Of a stretch of 64,000 nt of DNA, positions 22,115-33,614 are shown in pieces. The translations under genes and the position numbers were made by a program. The stretch is from Ricordea florida. Lineage: Eukaryota > Cnidaria > Anthozoa > Corallimorpharia > Ricordeidae. The stretch covers positions 5,911,969 to 5,975,968 of the forward strand of contig OX453275.1 of NCBI GenBank assembly GCA_949710005.1. The letters are read 5' to 3'. How positions within the stretch are numbered: the first letter of the stretch is position 1; every line of letters starts with the position of its first letter. Under the pieces are notes generated by a model. It saw only the letters and a list, made by a program, of their open reading frames with translations, did no database searches and was not told the origin of the DNA.

Positions 22115-22750
22115 CAGAGAGCATTTCATGTAAGCGTGAAACACTTTGTAAGAAATTGCACAAAATTGTACTAATAAAACAATAAAACTGAAGACAAAGG
22201 ATTTTGCACAAATTTTGTTAGCAAAGTGTTTCATGCTTTCATGAAATGCACTCTACCTACTAGGTTTCAAAATAGGCTATTGCAACTTTATAGAGTGCAT
22301 TTCATAAAGGCTTGAAACACTTTGCTAACAAAATTGTGCAAATCAGTGCAAAATCCTGTCTTCTATTGTTTAATTCGTGCAATTTTGTGCAATTTTGTAC
22401 AAAGCGTTTCGTAGTAGCGAAAGGGTTAAACTAAATATTCAAATAAAATACCTTAAAATTGAGTAAGTCATACAAGCCCTTCTCTTCATTCATTGTTAGG
22501 GAAAGAAAGAGCTGCGATAAAGGTTGTTTAAAGAGTGCATTCAGTAAAAGCATGAAACAGTAGTTAGTCAATATTATTGTGCAAAATAGTGCCGGGTGAA
22601 GAATAGAAAACAACAGAATTAGTATAAAATCGAGTGGAAACAATATAAATAGTGCAAAATAGTGCAAGTTGGACTATAGAAAACAATAGAATTAGCATAT
22701 AGTAAAATATAGTATTACTAATGTTTCATGCTTTTGCTGAATGCACTCTA
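22115..22750. repeat. Cluster of three related hairpin MITEs
   Basis: Inverted-repeat units at 22115-22254, 22291-22424 and 22532-22750 share ends of the form AGAGTGCATTTCATGAAAGC and GCATGAAACACTTTG, with interiors rich in GTGCAAAATTG. The middle unit's right end is diverged. Confidence 0.65.
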
Positions 22751-23308
22751 TTGATCATGGGATTCATGAAATCTATCCATTTATGACAATAAACTTTGTA
22801 ACAAGTTGTTTTTCAATTGTTCTTTATTATTAGTAACAATATCATCAAGTACAAATAAAGTAGATACTTAAAGTTTTGTTCTGATCGTTTCCATTTTACA
22901 TCATATAAAAAATTAAAACAATTTTGATATAATATACTCTCTTAATTTAATAAACAGTCGAATTAAAATTGTGATCAACTATGTAAAACGAAAAGTTTAA
23001 CTGGAACACAACGAATACCAATGATACTGTAAAACCTTCTATTAAAGGCCAAACTGGACACCATTCGGCTCAATATACCCTCGAAAGGGTTCAATTTTGG
23101 CTTGGTTTATGATGTTGTGTTGGATGATAAACGAACACATGATTTCGTTGCTGATTAGATGTCGTGGATTCGACTTGAAACTGCGTTGTAAAACGAGGAT
23201 TGAACTCTGAAAAAGATCTAAACAAACGCTTTTCATGTTTCTGCGACGTTGTACAATGAAACTGTGATAGATAAAGAGTAAAAGAAGCAAGAAAAAGAAC
23301 CATACAGT

Positions 23309-23378
23309 TACTTACCAAAGCGCCGAACAACAGCTCGATGGGAATTTGTGAACCATGTGCCATTTCAGTGAGGATCAT
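23309..23378 (-). other. Candidate first coding exon, minus strand
   Basis: The minus strand reads MILTEMAHGSQIPIELLFGA and then meets a good donor (CTTTG followed by GTAAGT). It could be the first exon of a gene running toward lower coordinates, but no following exon was found. Weak. Confidence 0.2.
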
Positions 23379-23699
23379 ACGTGACGTCCGCCATTTTGAA
23401 AAGCCTTACACCTGACGCCATTTAGAATTTGCCGCAAAGCGTTATGGTTAGTGTTACACGCTCGCTCGTTTCCTTACAAGCACGACAACATAGGACACTC
23501 CCGTCTGTAAGACTGGAGTGACCAAAAATTACATTTTCGGAAATGGACCAGGAACAGGCATTTCTAAACAATAATAAATAAATAATAAATAATCGTAAGA
23601 ATGACCTCCGAAAGGCGATTTCGTGACAATAGGTAGGTATTATAACATTTTAAAAATGCAAGTACGTGTAAGATCGATTTAAAGCGAAAAAAAATCTTA

Positions 23700-24384
23700 G
23701 GGTGTTTTCCATTTGCACGGAAAACCGATTGTTCCGGTGAAAAATCAAATGGAACAGACTTTTCCACTGGCAATTTTTCGGAAAAAGTGGAAAACCTTCA
23801 GAGGTATTCCTCTTTTACCGTTTTTACCGAAATGATCGAAAAATCCTGTACCATTTGCCTCGTTCCACTAGTGCCATGCTTCTTGGCGCGGTTTTTGCCC
23901 GCGAAAGTAACAACATGACGTCCATGACATTTATGTGTCCTGGATGTGGGTTTAGCACGATTCACACAGATGAATTCTTAAAGCATGCCTGTACAACTTC
24001 AGGTGAGAATTTCCACTTATAAGTAATACGTACCGGGTAATTGGTTACTTAGCTTATTTATTAATTACGGTTGTTGTATTTTTACGCGTGAATTTTCGAC
24101 TTGGTTATGCTCGCCTAAATATAAGCTTAATCTGTTCGTTGTGCTTTCAGTTTACCGGTAAAACGTTCCTCTCTGATGTAAGTGTAATGTTTTCCAAGAA
24201 GGCGAATCATCTTTTGAGGTTTCTGATTAGTTATATTGAGATTTAGCGGGTTTTCTTCGAGCTCATGTTCAACAGAGAGGAGCCTGAGAACGAATGAGAT
24301 TAGTGTCTAAATGGAACGCGCTCTTCCCGATCGGAAATTTCCAACGGAAAATTTCGGAAATTTTTTTGCAAATGGAAAACACCC
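23700..24384 (+). mobile_element. PIF/Harbinger-like element A carrying a zinc-finger exon
   Basis: Inverted ends GGGTGTTTTCCATTTGCA, flanked by TTA at 23697-23699 and 24385-24387. It contains one exon-like segment (23915-24002) and no transposase. Its right TTA is also the left TTA of element B. Confidence 0.75.
23915..24002 (+). pseudogene. Orphan zinc-finger first exon inside element A
   Basis: An ATG at 23915 opens MTSMTFMCPGCGFSTIHTDE and continues FLKHACTTS up to a strong donor (TCAG followed by GTGAGA). CPGC and HAC supply a CxxC and an H/C pair, a C2HC-like finger. No continuing exon lies in the element, so this is the retained 5' exon of a parent transposon gene or a captured host exon. 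Confidence 0.5.
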
Positions 24385-24632
24385 TTAGGCCCAGTTCAGA
24401 CGCCGTACTTCAGCCGCGCCGAATCGAATTGAAAGGCCGACCTAAATTAATTGATCCCAGCTGAATTGATTCAGACGCCGAACTTAATGTGGCCGAAACG
24501 AATTCAGTGAGGAGAGAATTGAGACACGGTTAATGATTGATTAAATACTGATTAAATGTGGACGCCGAGAGGTCTGGCAGAAACCACCAAACAAGAACCT
24601 TTATCAATGTAGCTTTATACGCACTTCTCCTC

Positions 24633-25451
24633 GGTGATGGACAAAATACTGACCCCCAGTCCATGGACTACCCCGATGGACTACCCTAAAATGGACTTCC
24701 CTAAAATGGACTACCCTAAAAATGGACTACAAAAAATACTATTTCGAATGAGTACTATTTGTGGCAAAGTGTTACAAGCGTAACTTATCGTGACATAGCG
24801 TGATAACAACACTTGCGTAATAAGAATGCAGTTTAATCGACATAACCTCACGTAAAATCTGCTGTACGTAAGATTGCTCAACGTGTTGCTCAATATGTAA
24901 ACTCCGTTTCTGTTCTATTTCCTTACATGGCAATCGTGCACCGATAATCGGAATGCTGTGTAACATATAAATACTCGTAGTTGTTCTAATAAAGAGAGAT
25001 AGATGTATATCGTCCAGTTGAGTAGTTACTGTTGTCATAAGTGCAAGCTAGCCCCAGTTCCGGGCTATCTGTACGCTGATCGGCCTTACGCTACATATTC
25101 AATTAACTGCCATTTGTATACTTACATTGCACGAACCTCGTTTATCTTTTGTCTGATCCAGCCGACATCTTGAATATTATATTCAATGAACAACCGCTGA
25201 ATGCAGAAATCTAATCGCCCTTACAAGGAACTTTATAAAAATGTCTTCCTTTTCTAAACGCAGCTGATCCACGCATTTTCTTACACCCGAGCTATGGATC
25301 AGACGAAAAATAAACAAGGTTCGTGCAATGTAAGCATATAAATGAATATGAATAGTACTCCTTCGAAATAGTATATTTCTAGGGGTAGTCCATTTTATGG
25401 TAGTCCATTTGGGTAGTCCATGGACTGGGGATCAGTGTTTTGTCCATCACC
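24633..25451. mobile_element. Mutator-like non-autonomous element, copy 2
   Basis: Same long inverted ends as 6575-7091. Flanking duplication CTTCTCCTC and CTTCTCCTA (24624-24632, 25452-25460), 9 bp with one mismatch. The inner core is inverted relative to copy 1, and a solo LTR (24760-25095) is inserted in it. Confidence 0.8.
24760..25095. mobile_element. Solo LTR (fossil LTR retroelement)
   Basis: A 336-bp block starting TG and ending CA, with TATA-like and AATAAA-like signals inside, absent from Mutator-like copy 1 and flanked by a 4-bp TATT duplication (24756-24759, 25096-25099). Consistent with a solo LTR left by recombination; the family is probably Gypsy-like but not certain. It is younger than the Mutator-like copy it sits in. 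Confidence 0.65.
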
Positions 25452-26283
25452 CTTCTCCTACGCTTTCGTAGCGTCTTTTCCAGTCACTTCTGGATGTGGC
25501 TCGCAAAACGCAACGCTTTTATCAGCGACCCATCCCTGGTAATATTCGTATTCTTCAAAAATGAAACTGTTATTGCGTATGGGAATTACGCATTTGAACC
25601 AAATATACTCGATCGTGGTGAACGGCACGGTGTCGCATTCAGATCGGGACTTTCGAGTCGCACGAAACTATACAAAGTTTTACCCGCCATTTTTCGTTCT
25701 CCGATAACCTGCGCAGGCGCATGCTCTCAGATAAAAATACAATGGAAAATACATTATGATAATTTATGCATTTGATTCGGCTCATGTGACGTACGGCGTC
25801 TGAATCGGTCTACAGCCGTTCTTCCCGGCTGAGCCAGGTGGGATTAATTGCTGGGCCGATCTAAATTAAATCAGCCGTTCCGAATTGATTCAGACGCCGT
25901 ACTTCACATGAACTTAATTCGTTGAATTCGATTCGGCTCGGCTGAAGTACGGCGTCTGAACCGGGCCTTAGTTTGCGTTTTGTACCCAGTCTGCAGTCTG
26001 CGGTTTGTACCCAGTCTGCGGTCCGCATATTGTACTGATCATATTATTTTTTAAAGTTGTTGGATTGCGTGTTGTGTGACAAGAAGCATAAAATTCTAGT
26101 TATATTAAAATGGAATTAATTTAATTACGTTCAAAGAAACGCATCTTTCCTCTGCGAAGGCAAGATACCGGAGATTAACCACGGTGCTTGAAAAACTCAT
26201 CGACGACTGGAGGTTTCAGTGTTTATCAAACTTGAGCTGCTTCGTTTCAGAATTTTAAATAACCCAAACAAAGCCATATTGAC

Positions 26284-29200
26284 ATGGGATACCGCGGCAC
26301 AATTCGCCGACAACCCTGCGCATTGATTTTCTTGGCCGTTCTCAGCGTCCCGTGTTGGTACCTGATCTACGTCGGCTGCTGTCGGGCATCTTTAGGCGAC
26401 CTAGAAGTTTTTTTACAACGTCACAGGTAATATAGAAAACTATAGAGGATTTACTTAAAGTTAACTTTCGACAACAGCTAACCTAAGTTCGCGTAACACG
26501 ATAAGAGTTTGTGATCCATTTCAGCGAACAGTAGAAATAACAACAAAAATACAGTAGCAGGCCGTTGTCAATTGTTGTCTGTAAACATATGGTATTATGG
26601 GGGCAGTTTCAAGCGATTTCGAGTGGTTTTACTGTCTTACCCTCTGTCTTACCTGAATCGCGACTGCTTCTTTCCATTATGTATTTGTACAGTGACTTTC
26701 ATGCTAAGGAAGTGTTGCACACCGGGGGGTGTCGGAGGGTGGATAGGGGGTGGTAGAGGGTATTTTTCTACATGGGCTTTACAGGTTTGTGCCATTGTGA
26801 AGGGTATGGTTTCGAAACAGTTGAGTTTGGGATGTGTTGTAGAGATCAGAGAGTTTGGGTCTACGACAGGGTACCGTTTTTTCAATAATTGGTCAGGAGT
26901 GATGGCTCCTAATTATATTGGTTTAAGATTTTATTCTTGACTAGGGGAATTGGGAATTGCCAATCAATAATGATTATGAGGAGGAGGAGCCCATCCATCA
27001 CCTGTAATTTTGTGGGATTTCAGTGTAAGAACAGACCATGAGATTGAGGCTAGGAGACCAGATTTATTAATCATCGACAAAAGAGAGAACAATTGCTAAA
27101 TTATAGCCGCGGCAATTCCGGAAGATGGGAGGGTGAAAGTACAAGAAGTCGAACAATACCACTGAGGTTAAAAGAAAATTTGAGGACCATTGGTGTGGAC
27201 TAGGCCTTGGCGGGTTGTGCTCCTAAAAATTATGCTACTAGCAGTGCTCGAAATTTTGCCAAAATTATGCCAGAATTTCCAAATTATGCTCCTGATTTCC
27301 TAATTTATGCTCACAAAATGGCGTAGATTCTATACATATAGGCGGGTAATAACGACACCAAATTATGATGTTTCTCGGAGAAGCTGTTGTTGTAAATTTA
27401 TTTGTGTTTTATGGCAGTTTGTCTCGGCCCTCAGCGCTCTCCAAATTAGCTGCTCACATCTCTGAACCGTTTGTAAAATGCCTTAACCATGCACGCAGAA
27501 TTCGCCAAAAGAGGCCTAGTAACTAAGCATGTCAGAGCAAAGTCAATACTACTATTAGCGAAGCTAAAACACGCATTGCAAGAACATACTACTAAATTTA
27601 ATTTATTTCTGTAGAAAATACACCATATTTACTAAATTTTATGAATTTTCTCCATGCCGTGGCAGTGCTCGTTTAAAAAATTATGCTTTTTTGCTCCAAT
27701 TATGCCAAAAATTATGCTAGCACAATCCTCCAAGGCTTAGTGTGGACACATCCATTGAACTGGTTCAGAGATCCGCACTGTTAGTGGCGGCAAGAATTTA
27801 TTGAAAAGTCAGCAGGAAATGTAGACCGAGAAGGAAAGAATGAAGAAAATGAAGGATGCTTCTTGGTTAATCTATGCAACTTGTTGCCCGGAGCCAATGA
27901 AAACCAGAATTAATACCTTTTATCTGAGAGTATTAGCGCATGATAATAATAATAATAATAATAATCATAATAATAATAATAGTAAGGGTGCAAATAAAGT
28001 TGTTGTTGTTGTTGTTGTTGTTGGACTGATTCAGAGATGTGCTTTGTTAGGGTCGGCAAGAATTCTTAGGAAGGTGCTGGAGATGTAGAAAGAAGAGAAA
28101 AAAGAAAACAAGGGATATTTCTTGGCTTCCCTAGGCAACTTGTTGTTACCCGGAGCCAATAAAGAAACCAGCTCCTATATTATTAATAGCTGTCTGAATC
28201 TTTAATAATAATAATAATAATAGTAATAATAATAATAATAACGAATAGGCAACATAAAATGGACCCGCAACTCAGGGTAATCGCAAAGAAAGCGTCGATT
28301 GTGGCACAAACGTTTGTTTTGGCTGGACTATACCAGTGACTTAATTAGTTTCTAAAAAAATAGAGGCTGGGATAGGGAAGGAATCTTTGGAGCTTACTGA
28401 GTTTGCGGATTGTTCTTAACACATCAATTTTCATTTTGGTTTCAAGTTACAAAAAAGCTGCACTCATTTTAGCCAATCAGTAATATGTTTAACGTGTAAT
28501 CATAAACAAAGTTATGTTTGAAGTGTTTACTTTGTTTCTTGATTACAGTTCTGAACAAGCGTCATTGCTCAGAGCAATAGCAACAAAGGATTTCGCGGCC
28601 GTCACAAGGACAAACGAAAACTATACACTGTACGATACAACCGCCTGCGTGGTGGATCCAGCAGTTTGTGAGTGTTCCGTAATGGGACTTGCTGCCTTTC
28701 TCCTTGCAACCTTGGAGCATATATCTCTGTGCAAGGCGTTAGATATCTCCCATGTTACTGTATACTGGAGGGGCTGTCATTCTGTCTGTTCTGTGGACAC
28801 TGCTGTGAATTCCTGGGAGTGGTATTTCGAGCCGCTCAATCCACGCATCGAAGCGATGGTCCGAAAGGCTTTATGCATTGTTTTTGTTGGTGGTGAGAGT
28901 ATTACTGAACTGGCGCATCAAACAGATAAAACATCGAGCTCTAAATTTAAACCTGTATTGAACAATAGCTTTCGGAACCGATCGAATGTTCCTGGTTTTG
29001 AAGGAGGTGGTGTTATCGACGCCGAAGAAAGACAACGAGTCCACCATTGGATGTCTCAGTATGTAAAACCCAATGCTGCTATAAGTAAAAAAGTGAACGA
29101 CTTTTATCGGAGACACTTGGCAGGGTATAACCTCCTTGGAGTGCATGTTCGAGGAACGGACCATTGGATGGAAACACCCAATAAAAGACTTCCACCATTA

Positions 29201-31361
29201 GACAGCTGGATAAAAAATACTGCTACAATTTTCGACTCACTGCCACACCCAAGAAAACTATTTGTTGCTGGCGACAACAATGAGGCCGTATTTAAGTTCG
29301 TGAAGTATTTTGGGAAAAATAATGTGAGTGTAAATAATATTGTTTTCATACAATGAGGATTGTCCAAGACTCCGACAAATTTATGCACTGCATTGTATTG
29401 TATTATATGGCCATAACAATAGTTCAACAATGCATTCTAGAACGACACAATACAACACAATGCATTTTAATACAATGCTGTGTATAAGGGATGGACCATT
29501 AGAAAAGTCATGGGGGGGGGGGGTGGGGTGGGGAAAAAAACAAAAAAGTTCATGCAAGGGAAAATGCCAAGAAAAAAAATTCATGCAAAGAAGAAGGTCA
29601 AAAAAAAATTCCTGCACGAGCACTGAGCGAAAAAAAAATTCGAGCAAGCTGAAAATTCCCCACCCCCCCCCCCCCCATCACTTTTCTAATGGTGGTATTA
29701 TACGTTTTATAATCTATCTGTACAATGTATTTTATGGGGAAAAATCGGAAAATCGGGTATATTGGTATCCGAATTTCTCCCACCCCTGGCCGGGCCTGAC
29801 TGACGTTTAGACAACCTAGGCGGGAGTCGTCAGTCACGGTAAAGTGAATTGCGTGTCATCAGGTAGTGGTATTTATGGCCGTACAACGTTTTGATTGGTC
29901 GTAGAAGTCGTGATATTACTGGTTGTTGGTTGGTGAGTCAATCCAAGATGTTACTGATGTCCCGCAAATCACATGACCCTATGATTACGACTTCCGCTCC
30001 GGTAGAACGATTGCATGGCTTCGACGAAAACATTGCTTTAATTCGGGAGGAAATTAATGTTCGAGAAAAATCCAAGTATCATTAAGATAAGTAGATTACA
30101 GCATGGAAAGTAGTTTGAGCGATTTCTATTCACTCTTTGAGTTGAGCCAGAAAACTCACTTGTTCGCTCTGCTCTATTTTTCGTCCTCTGATACTGCTCA
30201 ACTCGTGCATGAAAATCGTACGCGCTCCTTTTCATTAAGTGATCTTTATCTTCTGAATCGTAGGTGAGTTATACAGGGGCCTATAGAGCAGATAATTACC
30301 GGGGAAAAGCTCCACACAACATGGCCGTCTCGTATAACATTGATCCACAAACTCTGGGCACGCAAGTGCTCATGGATATTTTATTGTTGGCAAAGTGCGA
30401 TCATTTTCTACACGCTGAGTCCAGTGTGGCGGCAGCAGCGGCCTACTTTAACCCGCGCATGAAGAGCCATTTTCTCGAGGATTTGACAGACACAGTCAGT
30501 GAAGTGATTTCCTAATTCTTTCCCGAGTTTTGAATGACATATGATAGGACCTCAGATATATGCGCAAGAGCCCATCATGGGTTTCTGATATTTGCTATTG
30601 ATCAAACGTAAAAGTTAAAACAGCTGGATGATGGCTTAGTTCTTTTTTGCTTATTAGACGCAGAAGATGCTAATGAATAGAGCCAGGAGCCCATCAAGAT
30701 GGGCATAAAATGATTGAGGCTAATATTCAACCATCTTGACCGAAACAAGCTGGGTCAATAAGGAATTTATTGCATGGCTATTTAGTGTTGTTTTGTTTCG
30801 AGAGATGAGATGGGCAATGACGAGCGGGTGCGATAAGTCCATCTTGTCCGCTCGGGTAGCCAATCAGAACTCAGAACTCGTTCCATCTTACCCGCTTGCG
30901 GAACCAGTCATATAATAAGGCTGGTTTTTGAATTTGAGACCATTGTTAGCTGGAATGACTTGTCGCGAATATAATTTTTATAGTGGTCGGCTTTCTAATG
31001 ATCTACTTAATGGCGATTTCTTACGTTGATTGGCTAACCGCTGCAAGGTTCACGTCGAGAGTGGCGTCTTGGTTCCTAATCTAGGAGAGGCCATTCAGCA
31101 ACTCTAACCAGTTAATTTAACCACGTTATGTCAAAGTTCAATAGCTCGGTTTTTATTGCTTTATGTCCTCAGATATCTGGTAATGGGAATGTGAGAGAAA
31201 TGGAGAAGCCAGAGAATGTACACGAAATGGCGTACACAGCTAAAGAGTTATCTGTGTTTGCTGCGTGCTTCAGTAAGAACAGTCAGCACAGTGCTTGTCC
31301 AAATGGTGCTAAGGGCTTGTTTGTAGACATCGAGGAAGCTAAAAATTTCATCACATCTTAA
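26284..31361 (+). CDS. Fucosyltransferase-like type II membrane glycosyltransferase, paralogue 2
   Basis: Four exons (26284-26426, 28549-29323, 30264-30494, 31173-31361) give 445 aa with phases closing exactly. The first exon encodes a basic start and a membrane anchor (CALIFLAVLSVPCWYLIYVG). Later exons carry TACVVDPAVCECSVMGLAAF, SWEWYFEPLNP, SFRNRSNVPGF, LLGVHVRGTDHW, LFVAGDNNEA and CDHFLHAESSVAAAAAYF. The end is SACPNGAKGLFVDI, as in paralogues 1 and 3. It is the only paralogue with an intron after the anchor (26427-28548); the other two intron positions match. Relative to paralogues 1 and 3 it has G for S in the ASD-like block and lacks part of the stem. The donor after exon 3 is assumed at ACA-GTCAGT because it keeps phase with exon 4. 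The stop codon lies within the TTAA target site of the MITE at 31362-31859. Confidence 0.8.
26700..26935 (-). mobile_element. Partial copy of the 33-kb Mutator-like MITE, inverted
   Basis: Shares GTGAAGGGTATGGTTT and AGAGAGTTTGGGTCTA with the reverse complement of 33071-33426. Diverged, no intact ends. Confidence 0.6.
27201..27739. mobile_element. hAT-like non-autonomous element
   Basis: Inverted ends TAGGCCTTGGCGGGTTGTGC and, at the right, CCTCCAAGGCTTA. A perfect 8-bp duplication GTGTGGAC flanks it (27193-27200, 27740-27747), as for hAT elements. AAATTATGC-type motifs recur near both ends, resembling the subterminal transposase-binding repeats of hAT elements. Confidence 0.8.
27748..28240 (+). 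mobile_element. Two LINE 3' ends in tandem
   Basis: Two related segments (27748-27985 and 28015-28240) each hold the end of a LINE ORF (the second reads LIQRCALLGSARILRKVLEM and stop), then CAACTTGTTGCCCGGAGCCAAT-like UTR and a TAA-type microsatellite. The upstream copy is more decayed. Confidence 0.55.
29488..29693. mobile_element. PIF/Harbinger-like MITE with G/C tracts, copy 2
   Basis: Left end GGGATGGACCATTAGAAAAG after TAA, with G tract, C tract and matching interior, inverted relative to 13332-13562. The right terminus is incomplete (ends CTAATGGT). It lies in the intron of paralogue 2 equivalent to the one holding copy 1, but at a different place and orientation, so it inserted independently. 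Confidence 0.7.
30700..30960 (+). repeat. Dispersed repeat, copy 1
   Basis: Contains GGGTCAATAAGGAATTTATT and GATAAGTCCATCTTGTCCGC. A related inverted copy is at 59170-59500. In the last intron of paralogue 2. Confidence 0.5.
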
Positions 31362-31859
31362 GCCGGTTACAAACGAGCGAGTTTTCCTTGATAAGTGTCA
31401 TTGACAATGTTCATATGCTCATTTGTATGAAGGACAAGTCTTCTTTGACGAGTTTTGCTTTGACAAGTATTATTTGCTGGTGTGAACGAATTAACAAGTT
31501 TCTTTGACAAGTTGTCACTGTGGCCAGCAATACAAATACACATCGGACGACAAAAAAAACAAACCAGGGGCGCCATTTTGTTATCCGCCATTACAGTCAT
31601 CACAAGAACAAGACCGCTAAGTGCCCGCAATTTCTCAATTTTCTCGACAAGTTTTCCTTATCGACCCGTACAGGCGAGCAAGTTCTGCAATGTGTCTAGT
31701 TTTTCCTTGACAAGTGCACTTGTTCAAAAGCTAGCTTGCCAAGTTTTGAACAAGTGCACTTGTCAAGGAAAAACTTGAAAAGATTTTTTTTACTCACCAG
31801 GAAATAAGATTTGTTAAGTCAGAACTTGTCAAGGAAAAATTGCTCGTGTATAGCCCGCT
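31362..31859. mobile_element. TTAA-flanked MITE at the stop codon of paralogue 2
   Basis: Imperfect inverted ends (left GCCGGTTACAAACGAGCGAG; right, reversed, AGCGGGCTATACACGAGCAA), flanked by TTAA at 31358-31361 and 31860-31863. The left TTAA overlaps the stop codon (TCT TAA). The interior repeats CTTGTCAAGGAAAA-type blocks. Confidence 0.7.
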
Positions 31860-31863
31860 TTAA

Positions 31864-33061
31864 ATTCTTTGCCTATCTAAACAAATTTGGATCACTTTGA
31901 GTGTAAGGTGGTAAGCCCAGGAAAAGAAAACTCTTTCGTTGTCTTTCTCGTGTCTATGCTTGTGTCTTTTCGTCACCCATGTAAACCAGGAAGGCGTAAG
32001 CAGAAGCACGGGTGAATAGCAAGAGATCGATGCTGTCACGTGGTCAAAAGACAACCGCGTGAGCAACAGGAACGAAGGCTCGTGGACGAGAAAGTGTACT
32101 AGAACTAAGCGCACATTAGTGTTTTTTGTATGCTCATGTCAGTACTGAGGGCAAGCAATTTGATTTTTGAGAAACAGGGGTAAGAGTGGATAGAAGACGT
32201 GGGTGTGGATTATTTCAGAATAAACAGCTTAGAGACGAAACGAACTTCTATTTCTTTTAAGGTTAGATGCTAACGAGCTTGTCCTGTTGGAATAATCGAT
32301 CTGGATGAAGAACTAAAAAGCAGTTCTCTACGTTTAGTTAAGCTAGCAGTAATGAACAAATTCCTATCTTCCTACGTTTAATGCTAGCTTCATATTGTCA
32401 ATTTACTTTTAGCTTATTACTTTTCAAAAATAATAATTGATAAATACTATGCTACTATTTGGTACCGTTTGATCTTTTTTTTTCTTTTTTTTTCTCGTCC
32501 AGTTTTTTTTCTTTTCGGTGTGTTACAACCCAGAAATACAAGTTTAACACTTTTTAAAACTACTCAGCTCGTTTAGTTTATACTATTCTGAGTAGTTTTT
32601 TGCCGGATATAATAACTTTATTTTGTTTTTGTAAAACTCTTTTAAATGTGGCAAATAAATGGACGGTTGTTGTTGTTGTTGTTGTTGTTAACTGAGTTGT
32701 CCTTGGTGCTGGGGATTCGGAGTTGATATCGGAGTGGTAACCTCTTATAATCCAGTGAAAACAGTGTTCCGATTCTAAAGCGGAAACTTGAACCAATCAC
32801 AATGTCAGAGAACCATTGCGATTGGTTCGTGTTTCTACTTCTGATTCCGACAATCCTATAATTTTTTTTATTTTAAGCGAAATCGAAGCATGACTCCATT
32901 ACGACTCTGAGTTTTTTTTATTTTCCGTAGGTCATAAGTTACGCTCTCACATGACCTTAGATCTTCGCTTACGTCTCCTACTTCGATTCCCTCAATAGTG
33001 AAAACCAGACTTGACGAGTCTTAAATATTACAAATTCCGACAGGAGCTCATCATTGGGAGC
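31864..33061. other. Intergenic stretch downstream of paralogue 2
   Basis: No gene seen. Poly-T rich near 32475-32515; a GTT microsatellite at 32667-32691 after an AATAAA-like context looks like a LINE 3' tail. Confidence 0.45.
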
Positions 33062-33070
33062 GTTCCTCGC

Positions 33071-33301
33071 CCGGGGGGGTACTTTAGGAATTTCTGGGTG
33101 GGGATGTGCCGCTGGAACCCTGAAACCCTTAGCCTATACCAGAGCTGGTTCAGCTGAATTTTGCTACTCCACTAGCACAGTCTAGCCAAAACAAAACCTT
33201 ATACCACAATCGTTTCTCTCTCCAAAAATGATTTTATTTATACTAGTTCAGTTTTTTTTTTTGATTCTCAACCAACTGGTCAGTTTCGTGAAAAATGATA
33301 C

Positions 33302-33352
<51 letters not shown>

Positions 33353-33379
33353 TGCTTGAAAACCATACCCTTCACAGCG

Positions 33380-33423
<44 letters not shown>

Positions 33424-33426
33424 GGG
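33071..33426. mobile_element. Mutator-like MITE with G/C-tract ends
   Basis: Ends CCGGGGGGGTAC and the complement (with a longer C run), then inverted subterminal blocks GATGTGCCGCTGG and CAGCGGCACATA. A perfect 9-bp duplication GTTCCTCGC flanks it (33062-33070, 33427-33435). Diverged partial copies at 26700-26935 and 53678-53885. Confidence 0.7.
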
Positions 33427-33614
33427 GTTCCTCGCCCCTATTACCTTTTTGGATCGGGCATTTTGACAGACATAGTCATTTTAGAGACGCCTTGTCCTCG
33501 GCACTTCGCTTCACAACAGCTTCCATAGTTTTATGGTACTGCTTCAAATTATTGCAAAGGATTGGCCAAGTTGGGATAGCTTTGTTTTTAACAGATTTTT
33601 TGAGAACCGAACCC

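Larger units (their letters stand above)
24388..25967. mobile_element. PIF/Harbinger-like element B
   Basis: Ends begin GGCCCAGTTCAGACGCCGTA and finish with TACGGCGTCTGAACCGGGCC. TTA flanks both (24385-24387, 25968-25970). It abuts element A through a shared TTA and hosts a Mutator-like copy (24633-25451). Motifs CGAATTGATTCAGACGCCG recur within both arms. No ORF of note. Confidence 0.75.

Noticed and set aside
26572-26940. 122-aa plus-strand frame
   Set aside because: Overlaps a diverged copy of the Mutator-like MITE and has no similarity to a protein family.
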